Below, one piece after another: positions 53,168 to 61,149 of a stretch of DNA of 64,000 nt. Positions within the stretch are counted from its first letter, which is position 1; each line of letters starts with the position of its first letter. A program made the position numbers and the translations under genes. The stretch spans positions 248,001 through 312,000 of the forward strand of contig CAJXLT010000001.1 of NCBI GenBank assembly GCA_913056365.1, in the 5' to 3' direction. The notes below the pieces were generated by a model. It did not search any database, had not been told where the DNA came from, and saw only the letters and a list, made by a program, of their open reading frames with translations. Origin of the DNA: an uncultured Paenibacillaceae bacterium. Lineage in GTDB: Bacteria > Bacillota > Bacilli > Paenibacillales > K13.

Positions 53168-54745
53168 ATGACAGGCACAATTACGAATCCGATCTTGCCC
53201 GGGTTCAACCCGGACCCTTCCTTCCTGTGCGTTGGTGAAGATTACTATATTGCTACGTCTACCTTCGAGTGGTTTCCAGGCGTGCAGATTCATCATTCCA
53301 GAGACCTCGTTCACTGGGAGCTGATCGCGCATCCGCTGCAGCGCTTGTCACAGCTCGACATGACCGGGAACATTAACTCTGGAGGGATATGGGCCCCTTG
53401 TCTCACCTATGACAATGGTACCTATTATTTGATCTATACGGACGTCAAGTCGAGAAGAGGCGCGTTCAAGGATACGCATAACTACTTGGTAACCGCGAAG
53501 GACATTAGAGGTCCTTGGTCAGACCCCGTCTATTTGAACAGCAGCGGCTTCGATCCTTCGTTATTCCACGATGAGGATGGACGCAAGTGGTTGCTGAACA
53601 TGCTGTGGGACTTTAGAAAAGGCAGAAATTCATTCGCCGGAATCTTGCTGCAACAATATTCGGCAGATACAGAACAGCTGATAGGACCGGTCTATAATAT
53701 ATTTAAAGGCACCGCATTAGGGTTGACCGAAGGTCCCCATCTGTACCAGCGCAACGGCTTCTACTATCTGATGACCGCAGAAGGAGGAACCAAGTACGAG
53801 CACGCAGTCACAGTCGCTCGTGCGAAATCCATCACTGGACCTTATGAGGTAGATCCGGAAGGTCCGATGCTGACAAGTGTTGATCAGCCTGAGCTTGCCT
53901 TGCAGAAGGCAGGTCACGGTTCACTGATCGAAACCCATACCAGCGAATGGTACTTGGCGCACTTGTGCGGTCGGCCTGTAGTCGAGGAATATTGCATCCT
54001 AGGACGAGAGACAGCGCTACAGCGGTGCTACTGGACTGAAGAGGGGTGGCTACGACTGGAAGGCGGCGGGCATGCGCCAGCTGTTGAAGTCCAAGCACCA
54101 GCCATTCCAGCAGCTCCAGCCAAGCCGATGCCGGACAAGGATGACTTCGACGCAGCAGAGCTGTCCCTACATTGGAATACATTAAGACTGCCGCCCGATC
54201 CGTCGTGGTTGTCGCTCACCGCGAGACAAGGTCACCTGCGCCTGCACGGAAGAGAATCGATGAGCTCCCTGCATGCACAGAGCCTCGTAGCGAGACGTCA
54301 GCAGTCGTTCCAATTCGAGGCCGAGACGATCGTCGAATTCGAACCGGAACACTTTCAGCAGATGGCCGGACTTATCCTCTATTACGATACAGATGATTAC
54401 GTGTACTTGCGGCTGACGCATCTGGAGGGAGTAGGCAAGGTACTGGGCATCATCCAATCCGTCGCTGGGCAATACGACGAATTGCTGGATGAGGATGTCG
54501 TCATCGAAGGGAGTGCGCGCTGCTACCTGAAAGCTGTAGTACATCGCGAACGCCTGCAATTTCAATACTCCTTGGATGGGGATGCGTGGCAGAACATTGG
54601 CCCAGAGATTGACATCCGCCATCTGTCCGATGATTACGCGGAGCTCGTTCGCTTCACAGGCACTTTCGTTGGGATGTGCGTACAGGATCTGGCTGGCACG
54701 AGGAAGCATGCGGATTTCGATTATTTCCGGTATACAGAGCTATAG
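53168..54745 (+). CDS. xynB-like: GH43 beta-xylosidase with C-terminal beta-sandwich
   Basis: The 525-residue protein has the N-terminal GH43 propeller: NPILPGFNPDPSF with the catalytic base D, FDPSLFHDEDGRKWLLN (pKa modulator) and LTEGPHLYQRNGFYYL with the acid E. From ~residue 320 a beta-sandwich (FQFEAETIVEFEPEHFQQMAGLI) forms the second domain typical of intracellular beta-xylosidases. There is no signal peptide. It should release xylose from xylo-oligosaccharides and complements the arabinosidases at 6.8 and 11.6 kb. Confidence 0.93.
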   Translation: MTGTITNPILPGFNPDPSFLCVGEDYYIATSTFEWFPGVQIHHSRDLVHWELIAHPLQRLSQLDMTGNINSGGIWAPCLTYDNGTYYLIYTDVKSRRGAFKDTHNYLVTAKDIRGPWSDPVYLNSSGFDPSLFHDEDGRKWLLNMLWDFRKGRNSFAGILLQQYSADTEQLIGPVYNIFKGTALGLTEGPHLYQRNGFYYLMTAEGGTKYEHAVTVARAKSITGPYEVDPEGPMLTSVDQPELALQKAGHGSLIETHTSEWYLAHLCGRPVVEEYCILGRETALQRCYWTEEGWLRLEGGGHAPAVEVQAPAIPAAPAKPMPDKDDFDAAELSLHWNTLRLPPDPSWLSLTARQGHLRLHGRESMSSLHAQSLVARRQQSFQFEAETIVEFEPEHFQQMAGLILYYDTDDYVYLRLTHLEGVGKVLGIIQSVAGQYDELLDEDVVIEGSARCYLKAVVHRERLQFQYSLDGDAWQNIGPEIDIRHLSDDYAELVRFTGTFVGMCVQDLAGTRKHADFDYFRYTEL

Positions 54746-54766
54746 CACTATTGGTAGATTAGATAG

Positions 54767-54803
54767 TCAGGTTGGAGTAACGGACTCCGCCTGATTTTTT
54801 TTT
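54767..54803 (+). terminator. Rho-independent terminator
   Basis: TCAGGTTGGAGT (54767-54778) pairs with ACTCCGCCTGA (54784-54794), followed by nine T (54795-54803). It ends the xylosidase gene. Confidence 0.88.
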
Positions 54804-54823
54804 GGGGTAAGGAATTAAGTCTG

Positions 54824-55159
54824 CTAGTATGACATGTACTTTCTTAACTTCGCTATTCGCTGTTGAGCCACGGGGACAGAATAATGTTCCTTTGCATGTT
54901 GCAGCTTTACTATATCGTATAATTCGTCATAACCAATTATGCTATGAAGGTTAATCAGGTTACCTCGATCCACTTGCACAAATCGCTCATCTGATAAAAA
55001 GAACTTCCCCCAATCACGAAATGTCCGAAGCGGAGAATATGTCTTGACCGCCGTATGAAATAGCAACGAACCCGTGCCATTTCCGATAGTCTGAATGTGA
55101 ATGAAATCCTTGGTATCCATATACTCGATATTTCCTGAATGCTGAAAGGGTAATTGCAT
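54824..55159 (-). CDS. LytTR-domain DNA-binding protein
   Basis: The 111-residue protein is little more than a LytTR domain: HIQTIGNGTGSLLFHTA, FVQVDRGNLINLHSI and VPVAQQRIAKLRK fit the beta-rich DNA-binding fold of LytR/AlgR proteins, without a receiver domain. Stand-alone LytTR proteins often regulate small adjacent membrane-protein operons. The start at 55159 is supported by GAAGGAGG; an upstream start would add eight residues. It is divergent from the HTH gene at 55272. Confidence 0.8.
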   Translation of the reverse strand: MQLPFQHSGNIEYMDTKDFIHIQTIGNGTGSLLFHTAVKTYSPLRTFRDWGKFFLSDERFVQVDRGNLINLHSIIGYDELYDIVKLQHAKEHYSVPVAQQRIAKLRKYMSY

Positions 55160-55271
55160 AATTCCTCCTTCGTTTACTAACACTCCTAATGATACGTATT
55201 TGCGTACCGCATATTCTTTTATTATATGGTACGTTCTTGCGTAAAGTCAACGTGAGAACGGAGGGAGCCTA

Positions 55272-55481
55272 ATGAGTAAGACGGTCGTTGTGAAAATTGC
55301 TGAACTCGCCAAGGAACGCGGAATATCGATTCGAGAACTTTCCAGATTGGCAGATGTGCGCCATGCAGCGTTAAGTGAATTGTCCAATGGCAAACGAACA
55401 AGCATTCACTTTGCTCATATTGAACGGATCGCAGAGGCCCTGGAAATAGAGGATATACGAGAGATTATTGATTTTGAGTGA
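55272..55481 (+). CDS. Small Cro/CI-type helix-turn-helix regulator
   Basis: The 69-residue protein is a single HTH domain (ISIRELSRLADVRHAALSEL, then IERIAEALEIEDIREII). It resembles compact Xre-type regulators. GAACGGAGGGAG precedes the ATG. It is followed 29 bases later by a small membrane protein, probably in one transcript. Confidence 0.85.
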   Translation: MSKTVVVKIAELAKERGISIRELSRLADVRHAALSELSNGKRTSIHFAHIERIAEALEIEDIREIIDFE

Positions 55482-55510
55482 GGAGATAGAATAGAAAAAG
55501 GGGCGGAGTA

Positions 55511-55726
55511 ATGGGACTGGGGATTTTTATTACGTCGTTATCTGTAGTCTTCTTCCTATTTCCAAATTTGATATGGATTCTAGGGAATATGGATGTAAAA
55601 GGTGGCAATTCATTCGAGCTTGAAGCAGATAGTTATATTGCCGGAGACAAATTATTGAGAATAACGAGACTCGCATTCCTTGTATTGATTATCGTTGGGG
55701 TAGTCATTATTGTGAGGAATCGATAA
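55511..55726 (+). CDS. Small two-helix membrane protein
   Basis: The 71-residue protein has hydrophobic segments at ~5-24 (IFITSLSVVFFLFPNLIWIL) and ~52-68 (LAFLVLIIVGVVIIV) with a polar loop. I do not recognise a family. It lies downstream of the HTH gene, with GGGGCGGAG before the ATG. Confidence 0.65.
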   Translation: MGLGIFITSLSVVFFLFPNLIWILGNMDVKGGNSFELEADSYIAGDKLLRITRLAFLVLIIVGVVIIVRNR

Positions 55727-55776
55727 GGATGTGCGAAGCTAGTGGTATTGTTATTAGATTCATTCGAACATTCGAG

Positions 55777-55962
55777 TTATAATTCAAGTTCACGTTTTAA
55801 GTCCTCCAATGACGTTGTTTCTCCAGCCTGAAACTCCCTATGTGCTTGTTCCAGAGCATTTATGTCATCAGGAGTCAATTGATCACCTTCACTATCCATT
55901 TGCTTCTCCAAAAGCCAAGAAAGAAAACTATTTGCGACAACCTTGTTATTACTAGTTGGCAT
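55777..55962 (-). CDS. Orphan antitoxin-like small protein
   Basis: The 61-residue acidic protein has a C-terminal half (DDINALEQAHREFQAGETTS) that parallels the antitoxin at 56054 (DDIKAIEQGKKEFREGKTIK), but its N-terminal part is different and no toxin gene is adjacent. It may be the remainder of a second toxin-antitoxin pair or an antitoxin protecting against a lost toxin. The ribosome binding site is weak. Confidence 0.5.
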   Translation of the reverse strand: MPTSNNKVVANSFLSWLLEKQMDSEGDQLTPDDINALEQAHREFQAGETTSLEDLKRELEL

Positions 55963-56053
55963 CTTCTTTGATTAACCTCAATGATGGTTTTGTATGTTAT
56001 AATGTTTATGAAATATCGTGTTTGGCTACATTCTAAATAAGGAGTGATCATTT

Positions 56054-56290
56054 GTGGCCATTAATAAAGAAGAACTTGCTGAATTAATTAATAAACTGCC
56101 TGATAAAGACATACATTTAGTCGCTGATCTGGTAAAAAGATTAATAAGTCATCCTAACGATTATCATATACCATATGATGATGAAGAATTAACTGAGGAT
56201 GATATTAAAGCAATTGAGCAAGGAAAAAAAGAATTCCGAGAAGGCAAGACCATAAAATTTGAGGACATTCTACATGAACTTCAAGATTGA
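56054..56290 (+). CDS. Antitoxin of a RelE/ParE-type pair, GTG start
   Basis: The 78-residue acidic protein has a helical N-terminus (ELAELINKLPDKDIHLVADLVKRL) and a toxin-wrapping tail (DDIKAIEQGKKEFREGK). It starts with GTG after AAGGAGTG and overlaps the toxin gene by 17 bases, the usual antitoxin-first order. It should bind the toxin and repress the operon. Confidence 0.8.
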   Translation: MAINKEELAELINKLPDKDIHLVADLVKRLISHPNDYHIPYDDEELTEDDIKAIEQGKKEFREGKTIKFEDILHELQD

Positions 56291-56540
56291 GTTTTCTAAT
56301 AAGGCTTATAAATATTATAAAAAAGTTGATGGTATCACTAGAAAAAGAATAAATAACCATCTATCAATTCTCTCGGAAAATCCCATGTTTTCAGAATTAG
56401 ACATAAAAAAACTTAAAGGCCACAAGGATACTTATCGTCTTCGCATAGGTGATTTACGTTTGTTGTATACGATTGAGGACAATGTTCTTGTGATCACAGT
56501 TTTAAAGATTGGGCCTCGTGGTGATATTTATAATGTATAG
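56274..56540 (+). CDS. RelE/ParE-superfamily toxin
   Basis: The 88-residue basic protein has the compact RelE fold pattern: MNFKIEFSNKAYKYYKKVDG, IKKLKGHKDTYRLRIGDLRLLYTI and the terminal TVLKIGPRGDIYNV. RelE-type toxins cut mRNA at the ribosome and ParE-type ones poison gyrase; the YRLRIGDLRLLY core is shared, so the target is not decided. ATG 56274 lies inside the antitoxin gene after GAGGA. Confidence 0.85.
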   Translation: MNFKIEFSNKAYKYYKKVDGITRKRINNHLSILSENPMFSELDIKKLKGHKDTYRLRIGDLRLLYTIEDNVLVITVLKIGPRGDIYNV

Positions 56541-56647
56541 ACAGAGTCTCTTGTAATTGCAAGTGGCTTTTTTCATTCGCGAAGTAGATTCGCTTCTTCG
56601 TGCAATAGTGTATGAGTACGATATAGTTGGGAATCGCACTGTTATTA

Positions 56648-58476
56648 CCCACTTTTCGCACAAAAATATTGAGTAAACTGAATTAAATGGAATACCCTGT
56701 TCCATATAGTCTTATCCCGAGTAAATTCGGATGTCATAACCAGCCAGTTGAATGACTCTCTTCACATTTTCGTCCACGAGGTCAGATACTTTGCGAATCG
56801 TACTCCCGTCTTCCATTCGCAGGACAATCACCTGAATGGTCTTGAGTAGGATCAGGAGCATTTCCCCTGTCGGTTTCTTGCTCTTGCGCTTTCCCGGAAG
56901 GATGATCGGTGTTTCTTCCTTCTCTAGATTCTCACGCACCCGCCATTCTAATATGCCGTAGAGTAAGATCGCCATGACAAACACTGTGACCAATGCTTCT
57001 ATCCGTCTCGGCTGTTTCAGATAAACCGCATCCAGAATCTCCGGATCTTTCAACAGGTGAAACCGGGTTTCCGCTGCATCCTGTCCCTTGTAGGTTTCGA
57101 GTACTCTGCGATGATCCCACTGGGTGGCGTCTTTGTGATTGGTCATGAGCACAAACATCCCTAGTCGGGCTTCCCGATGCTTACGCGCCTGCTCATCCTG
57201 TCGCAGGTTGTGAGTGACGATCTTCCAATGTACGGCTTCCTGTCGAACCTCCACAGCCTTGGGACGACCTCTTTTGGCACGAGGCAATGTGTAGGTTTCT
57301 TCTTCTGTTGTAAATTCGCAAACATGCCATTTCCACTTCTGTTGTTTCTGGAAAGCTGTAATCGCGGATTCGGCATCATGTTGGCATGCAAATCGCTCCG
57401 CCTGCAGTCGCTTTAACGGCGTTTGGAGGACCTGGTGTTCCTTGTCCATCTGTCGAAGCAGACTTTGCTGCTGCCGCTCGGCCAGCTGGTCGGAATGCAC
57501 AACCACAAACCGTAGTTCCTGACCATATAGCGTACGAATAAAGGATTGGGCACGATATTGGGCGCGTTTAGGGTTTTCTTGACTCGGACGTAGGTCTTCC
57601 CATGCTGCCTGTGTGATGGCCGCTTCCTTCAGTTCCTTACCGAGATCGTAGGTGTCGGGTAAACGCGTGATGAAATGCGCATCTTTCAGTTGGCTAATAT
57701 TGTCCGGCGTAACCAATGCACTATCTGCAACATACGAAGTGCTTGCCAGTCTTCCTTGGATAGAAGGGAACGCCACTGGTCGATGAAGGCATGATTCCAT
57801 GTCTTGTCATCCCGATTGCCGTCCTCTACAGAGCCCACAACAGGAAGACGTTGCGGGGTGACACCAAGGCCAATCACGATCTGCTTCAAGTCCGGGCGAC
57901 CATCCTTGTTGTAGCCGTGTGTGATGTTCAAAGCTTCGGTATCTGCATAGTCACCATAAAAGGAAAACGTCGTGGTGTCGTTATGGCAGGTTTCTAACGG
58001 AAGTCCCAGATGCTTTAGAGCATTCAACGACAGTGTGGAATACACCTTCCAACCGCCGGCTTCATGAAGCGCATCCAAGGCACGGGACAACGTATCATCA
58101 TTGAAATCATGGGCTGTATGCGACTCGCCAAACAGCATCGGCACATCCAGTTGCTGATAGAATTCTTCGATACGATAGAGCGGTGAACGAGCGCACAGCA
58201 TATTGATCAGCATGGCCTTTACATGTGTACCGGGGAAACCTTCCAGTAAGAAGGATGCCAATCGACAGCGTCGTTAATGATCTCTTCGAGTTTGATTTCA
58301 TCACATAATGCAGCAAGGAGCTGGCTCGGACCCGCCGAGACAGAGATCATGGATTCGATTTGCACAGGATTCACTCCGATCTTCAGCATTCATCCTGTAC
58401 GTATTCGCCATAGAGGTGGAATATCCTTTAAAATTCCGAATAACATTTTTACCATTAATTTCATGCGGAAAGTGGG
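56648..58476 (-). mobile_element. Decayed IS1634-like (IS4 superfamily) insertion sequence
   Basis: An element of about 1.83 kb is bounded by imperfect inverted ends: CCCACTTTTCGCACAAAA at 56648-56665, and the reverse-strand CCCACTTTCCGCATGAAA ending at 58476. It contains a single, frameshifted transposase gene on the minus strand. No clear target duplication was found. It sits between the toxin-antitoxin pair and the Gabija-like region. Confidence 0.7.
56712..58389 (-). pseudogene. IS1634-family transposase, two frameshifts
   Basis: The protein reads across three frames. The first starts at 58389 (MLKIGVNPVQIESM..., to VSP). The second (GTHVKAMLINMLCARSPLYRI ... DWQALR) begins after an apparent one-base deletion near 58230-58235. 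The third (STSYVADSALV ... to the stop at 56712) begins after another near 57737-57750. Joined, they give ~555 residues, normal for IS1634 transposases, with the DUF4277-like N-terminus and the DDE region (YVADSALV; then a late YKGQDAAETRFHLLKD with the Glu). Two frameshifts make it inactive unless corrected. Confidence 0.85.
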
Positions 58477-58586
58477 ATATAGGTTCGGATTTAACATGGA
58501 AAAACCGGATAAACCATTGTAAATCCTAGGTTCTGGGAGTCAGTTGTATGATCTAATTGGATGTTTTATGATGCTTTCTGATGGTT

Positions 58587-58608
58587 TTGGTCCCCAATTG
58601 GTCCCCAA
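58587..58608. repeat. Perfect tandem 11-bp repeat, possible recombination scar
   Basis: TTGGTCCCCAA occurs twice directly in tandem (58587-58597, 58598-58608). It lies just outside the IS end and before the AT-rich defence operon. In the plus frame the surrounding codons read FGPQLVPKLVHK, reminiscent of the tail of tyrosine integrases. No integrase domain precedes it here, so at most a remnant or attachment end is present. Confidence 0.35.
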
Positions 58609-58643
58609 ACTTGTGCATAAAGACTGTAGTAATACTAATTTAT

Positions 58644-58672
58644 TTGACAATTGATCAGCTTAATTATGATAT
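58644..58672 (+). promoter_or_regulatory. Promoter before the small hypothetical gene
   Basis: A consensus TTGACA (58644-58649) precedes an AT-rich -10 region (TATGATATAT around 58665-58674; TGATAT with a 17-base spacer). It lies ~100 bases before the gene at 58777. Confidence 0.45.
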
Positions 58673-58776
58673 ATTATTCAAATTAAAAAACTGGTTTACA
58701 TGTAATTTATTAAGACCAAAATGAATAATAGTCAAATATACAGCTATAACATATTTAAGTTAGAGGAGTGGAAATT

Positions 58777-59034
58777 GTGAAACAACCCCACATTAAGATT
58801 TTTGGTCAAAAATATAAGGTAATTCAAATTGAATTTGATAATACAACGGGACTAATAAAAAAAATTGTGTATCAAGTAAATGAAAATCAAAACAGAACAG
58901 TATTTAATGGAACAGAAATGATAAGCAGATCGCTTACTACTCAATTTGCCATTCAAGAACCTACTCCTCATCCATTCCATAATTATGCTTATGCACCTAA
59001 TTTGGAAGCTTTACTCGTAGAAAACACCAAATAA
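58777..59034 (+). CDS. Small protein of unknown function
   Basis: The 85-residue protein is not recognised. It is beta-rich in the first half (HIKIFGQKYKVIQIEF, IKKIVYQVNENQNRT) with a proline-rich tail (EPTPHPFHNYAYAPNLEALL). GTG 58777 is chosen because AGAGGAG lies eight bases upstream; another GTG at 58768 is inside that site. Its AT-rich composition matches the convergent Gabija-like operon, so it may be part of the same acquired segment. Confidence 0.55.
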   Translation: MKQPHIKIFGQKYKVIQIEFDNTTGLIKKIVYQVNENQNRTVFNGTEMISRSLTTQFAIQEPTPHPFHNYAYAPNLEALLVENTK

Positions 59035-59081
59035 TCGTAAAAAAACACTTCTTCATAATGATTTTTTATAAAGCCCCCAAA

Positions 59082-61148
59082 TTAACTATTATTTCCAAAT
59101 GAATATATCTCCCCAAAGATTCCTTTTATCCCACTCTCAAAATTGCTTATATCATCAATATATAGAATTCTCAGGTTCTTAATTGCTCTAGAACAAGAAA
59201 CATACAACAGATTCTTTATTTTTTCAAAGGTTTGTTTATCTTTAAGCTCTAAAGTGTCGAAGTTATTGAGATTGTCAAAAAAGAAATTAAAATAATTTTT
59301 ATTTCGCCCAAAAGCATTTTCTAGAATAATAACAACATTTTCAAATTCGCGCCCCTTTGTTCCGTGGTATGTATGGTATATTTCTTTCTTTTCTTCTTTA
59401 TCTAAAATAAATTTATACCATAATTCAAACTCATCTATTTTTATATCTAATAACTTTTGCGAAGTTGTATTCGCATGTTCAATATCATCTTCAAGTAAAT
59501 TTGGAAATAATTTTTCAATAATGAAATTTCTGATTGATTCAGGTGATATGTTCTCAATACCAAAAGTCCACTCGATTATTTTTTTAAAATTATTATCATT
59601 AGTTTTGTTGTAGACTGTTGCTATTGACTTTATATACTCACCTAATGTACTCCCCTTGCATTCTTTAAGAAGTCTAATTAATTTCTTCAACTCTAGAAAA
59701 TTCATCTCATTTAAAAAGTATTCATTGGGGGAGAGCTGAATAACTGGAGTTGTATCTTTTGATACATCATTGTATAGTTTTACTATATTAAATAGTAATC
59801 TCGGAACCTCTCCAAGTTTAGATAAATCTTTACTTAAGAGTTCGGTATTAAGTTGACTATAATTAAACCCTTTATAGATATCTGTACTCGCAAAAACATC
59901 ATATATGTTTATAAACCCACTGTATTCAGCAACAATTTTATTAGTAAGAACAAGACAATGTAGTGGATTTTTCAAAGACACCTGCCATTCAAGAACATAT
60001 TTATCTATGAAATCCCTAACATTTTCTGAACTACCTTTATAAAACTTTACACTCCCACCATCACAATCATCATATATTGATACCTGCACTATATTATCGT
60101 TACGTATTTTGTTTATAACCTCAATGACTTCTTTAGTAGATCTTCTATTAAATTCCTTATTTATTTCTTTTAAATCCGAATGAATTTCTAATATTTTGTT
60201 TCCTACGCCTTCATCATATATATTCTGAGCTGAATCTCCAAAATATCCAATAAATATATTGCGTCCTATTTTTTTAGAATATTTGTCTAGTTTATTCATA
60301 ATCAATACGACTTTTTCATTAGTATCCTGATACTCATCAATAAATATGAAGGGATACTTGTCAATGATTATTTGTTTTAATAAATCGTACTTATCAATAA
60401 TTTTGAGGCCATAATCTAACAACGTATCATGACTAATACGCATTCTGTGTAATTGATCACTATTATATATAGAGTTGTACTCTACTTTATTGTACTTTGG
60501 TTTCTTTAATTTTATATTCTCTAGGCATTTGTTATAGTTATCAATCTTATATATTGCACTAACTGTCTTCCTAAAATTACTAATATTACTTAATAGATTA
60601 GAAAAATCATTCAAAAGTTTTTGAAAAGCCAACCTAAAATCAGCTGCTTTCACGTTAATATTTTGATAAAACAATTCCCTGTTCTCTATCATAATTTCTG
60701 TAAAATGTTGTTTTTCTTTATCTTCTAACTTACGATATAGTTCATATTCCTTACCATTTCCTACTATCCGCTCTAAGCTTGAAATCTCCTCAATCAATTT
60801 TTCTTTATGAATTTGAACTAATTCCCTTCGATAGTCTTTTATGAGTGTCCATATTCTTTCATGAATTGTTGAGATTAAAACTAGATCGGTATTACCTAAT
60901 CGCTCTTTCACTTCATTTGTTGCCACATTTGTGTATGTAATACAGATGATGTTCCTATTGTGCTTTTTTAAAGGTTTGTCATAATTTCTAATTACATATT
61001 TCAAACTTTCAATTAACGCATATGTTTTCCCAGCACCAGCACCAGAATTAAATAGGATACTTTCTCTAGTATCAATACAATCATAGATATTTTCTAATGA
61101 TCCAAATTCTGCTTTCCTATTAGATGGAGATATTTTTGACAAACTCAT
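59082..61148 (-). CDS. gajB-like: UvrD/PcrA-like helicase, GajB-like
   Basis: The 688-residue superfamily 1 helicase has Walker A FNSGAGAGKTYAL (K41), motif Ia CITYTNVATNEVKERL, motif II FIFIDEYQDTNEKV, motif III GYFGDSAQNIYDEG, motif V YHTYHGTKGREFENVVIIL and motif VI LLYVSCSRAIKNL. In Gabija defence, GajB is a UvrD-like helicase acting with the GajA nuclease, triggered by altered nucleotide levels and DNA ends. It begins one base after the OLD-nuclease gene. It is longer than the reference GajB (~500 residues). Codon use is strongly AT-rich. Confidence 0.8.
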   Translation of the reverse strand: MSLSKISPSNRKAEFGSLENIYDCIDTRESILFNSGAGAGKTYALIESLKYVIRNYDKPLKKHNRNIICITYTNVATNEVKERLGNTDLVLISTIHERIWTLIKDYRRELVQIHKEKLIEEISSLERIVGNGKEYELYRKLEDKEKQHFTEIMIENRELFYQNINVKAADFRLAFQKLLNDFSNLLSNISNFRKTVSAIYKIDNYNKCLENIKLKKPKYNKVEYNSIYNSDQLHRMRISHDTLLDYGLKIIDKYDLLKQIIIDKYPFIFIDEYQDTNEKVVLIMNKLDKYSKKIGRNIFIGYFGDSAQNIYDEGVGNKILEIHSDLKEINKEFNRRSTKEVIEVINKIRNDNIVQVSIYDDCDGGSVKFYKGSSENVRDFIDKYVLEWQVSLKNPLHCLVLTNKIVAEYSGFINIYDVFASTDIYKGFNYSQLNTELLSKDLSKLGEVPRLLFNIVKLYNDVSKDTTPVIQLSPNEYFLNEMNFLELKKLIRLLKECKGSTLGEYIKSIATVYNKTNDNNFKKIIEWTFGIENISPESIRNFIIEKLFPNLLEDDIEHANTTSQKLLDIKIDEFELWYKFILDKEEKKEIYHTYHGTKGREFENVVIILENAFGRNKNYFNFFFDNLNNFDTLELKDKQTFEKIKNLLYVSCSRAIKNLRILYIDDISNFESGIKGIFGEIYSFGNNS

Positions 61149-61149
61149 A

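Noticed and set aside
58590-58660. Remnant tyrosine integrase gene
   Set aside because: Only a dozen codons resemble an integrase tail, and no catalytic domain is found upstream.
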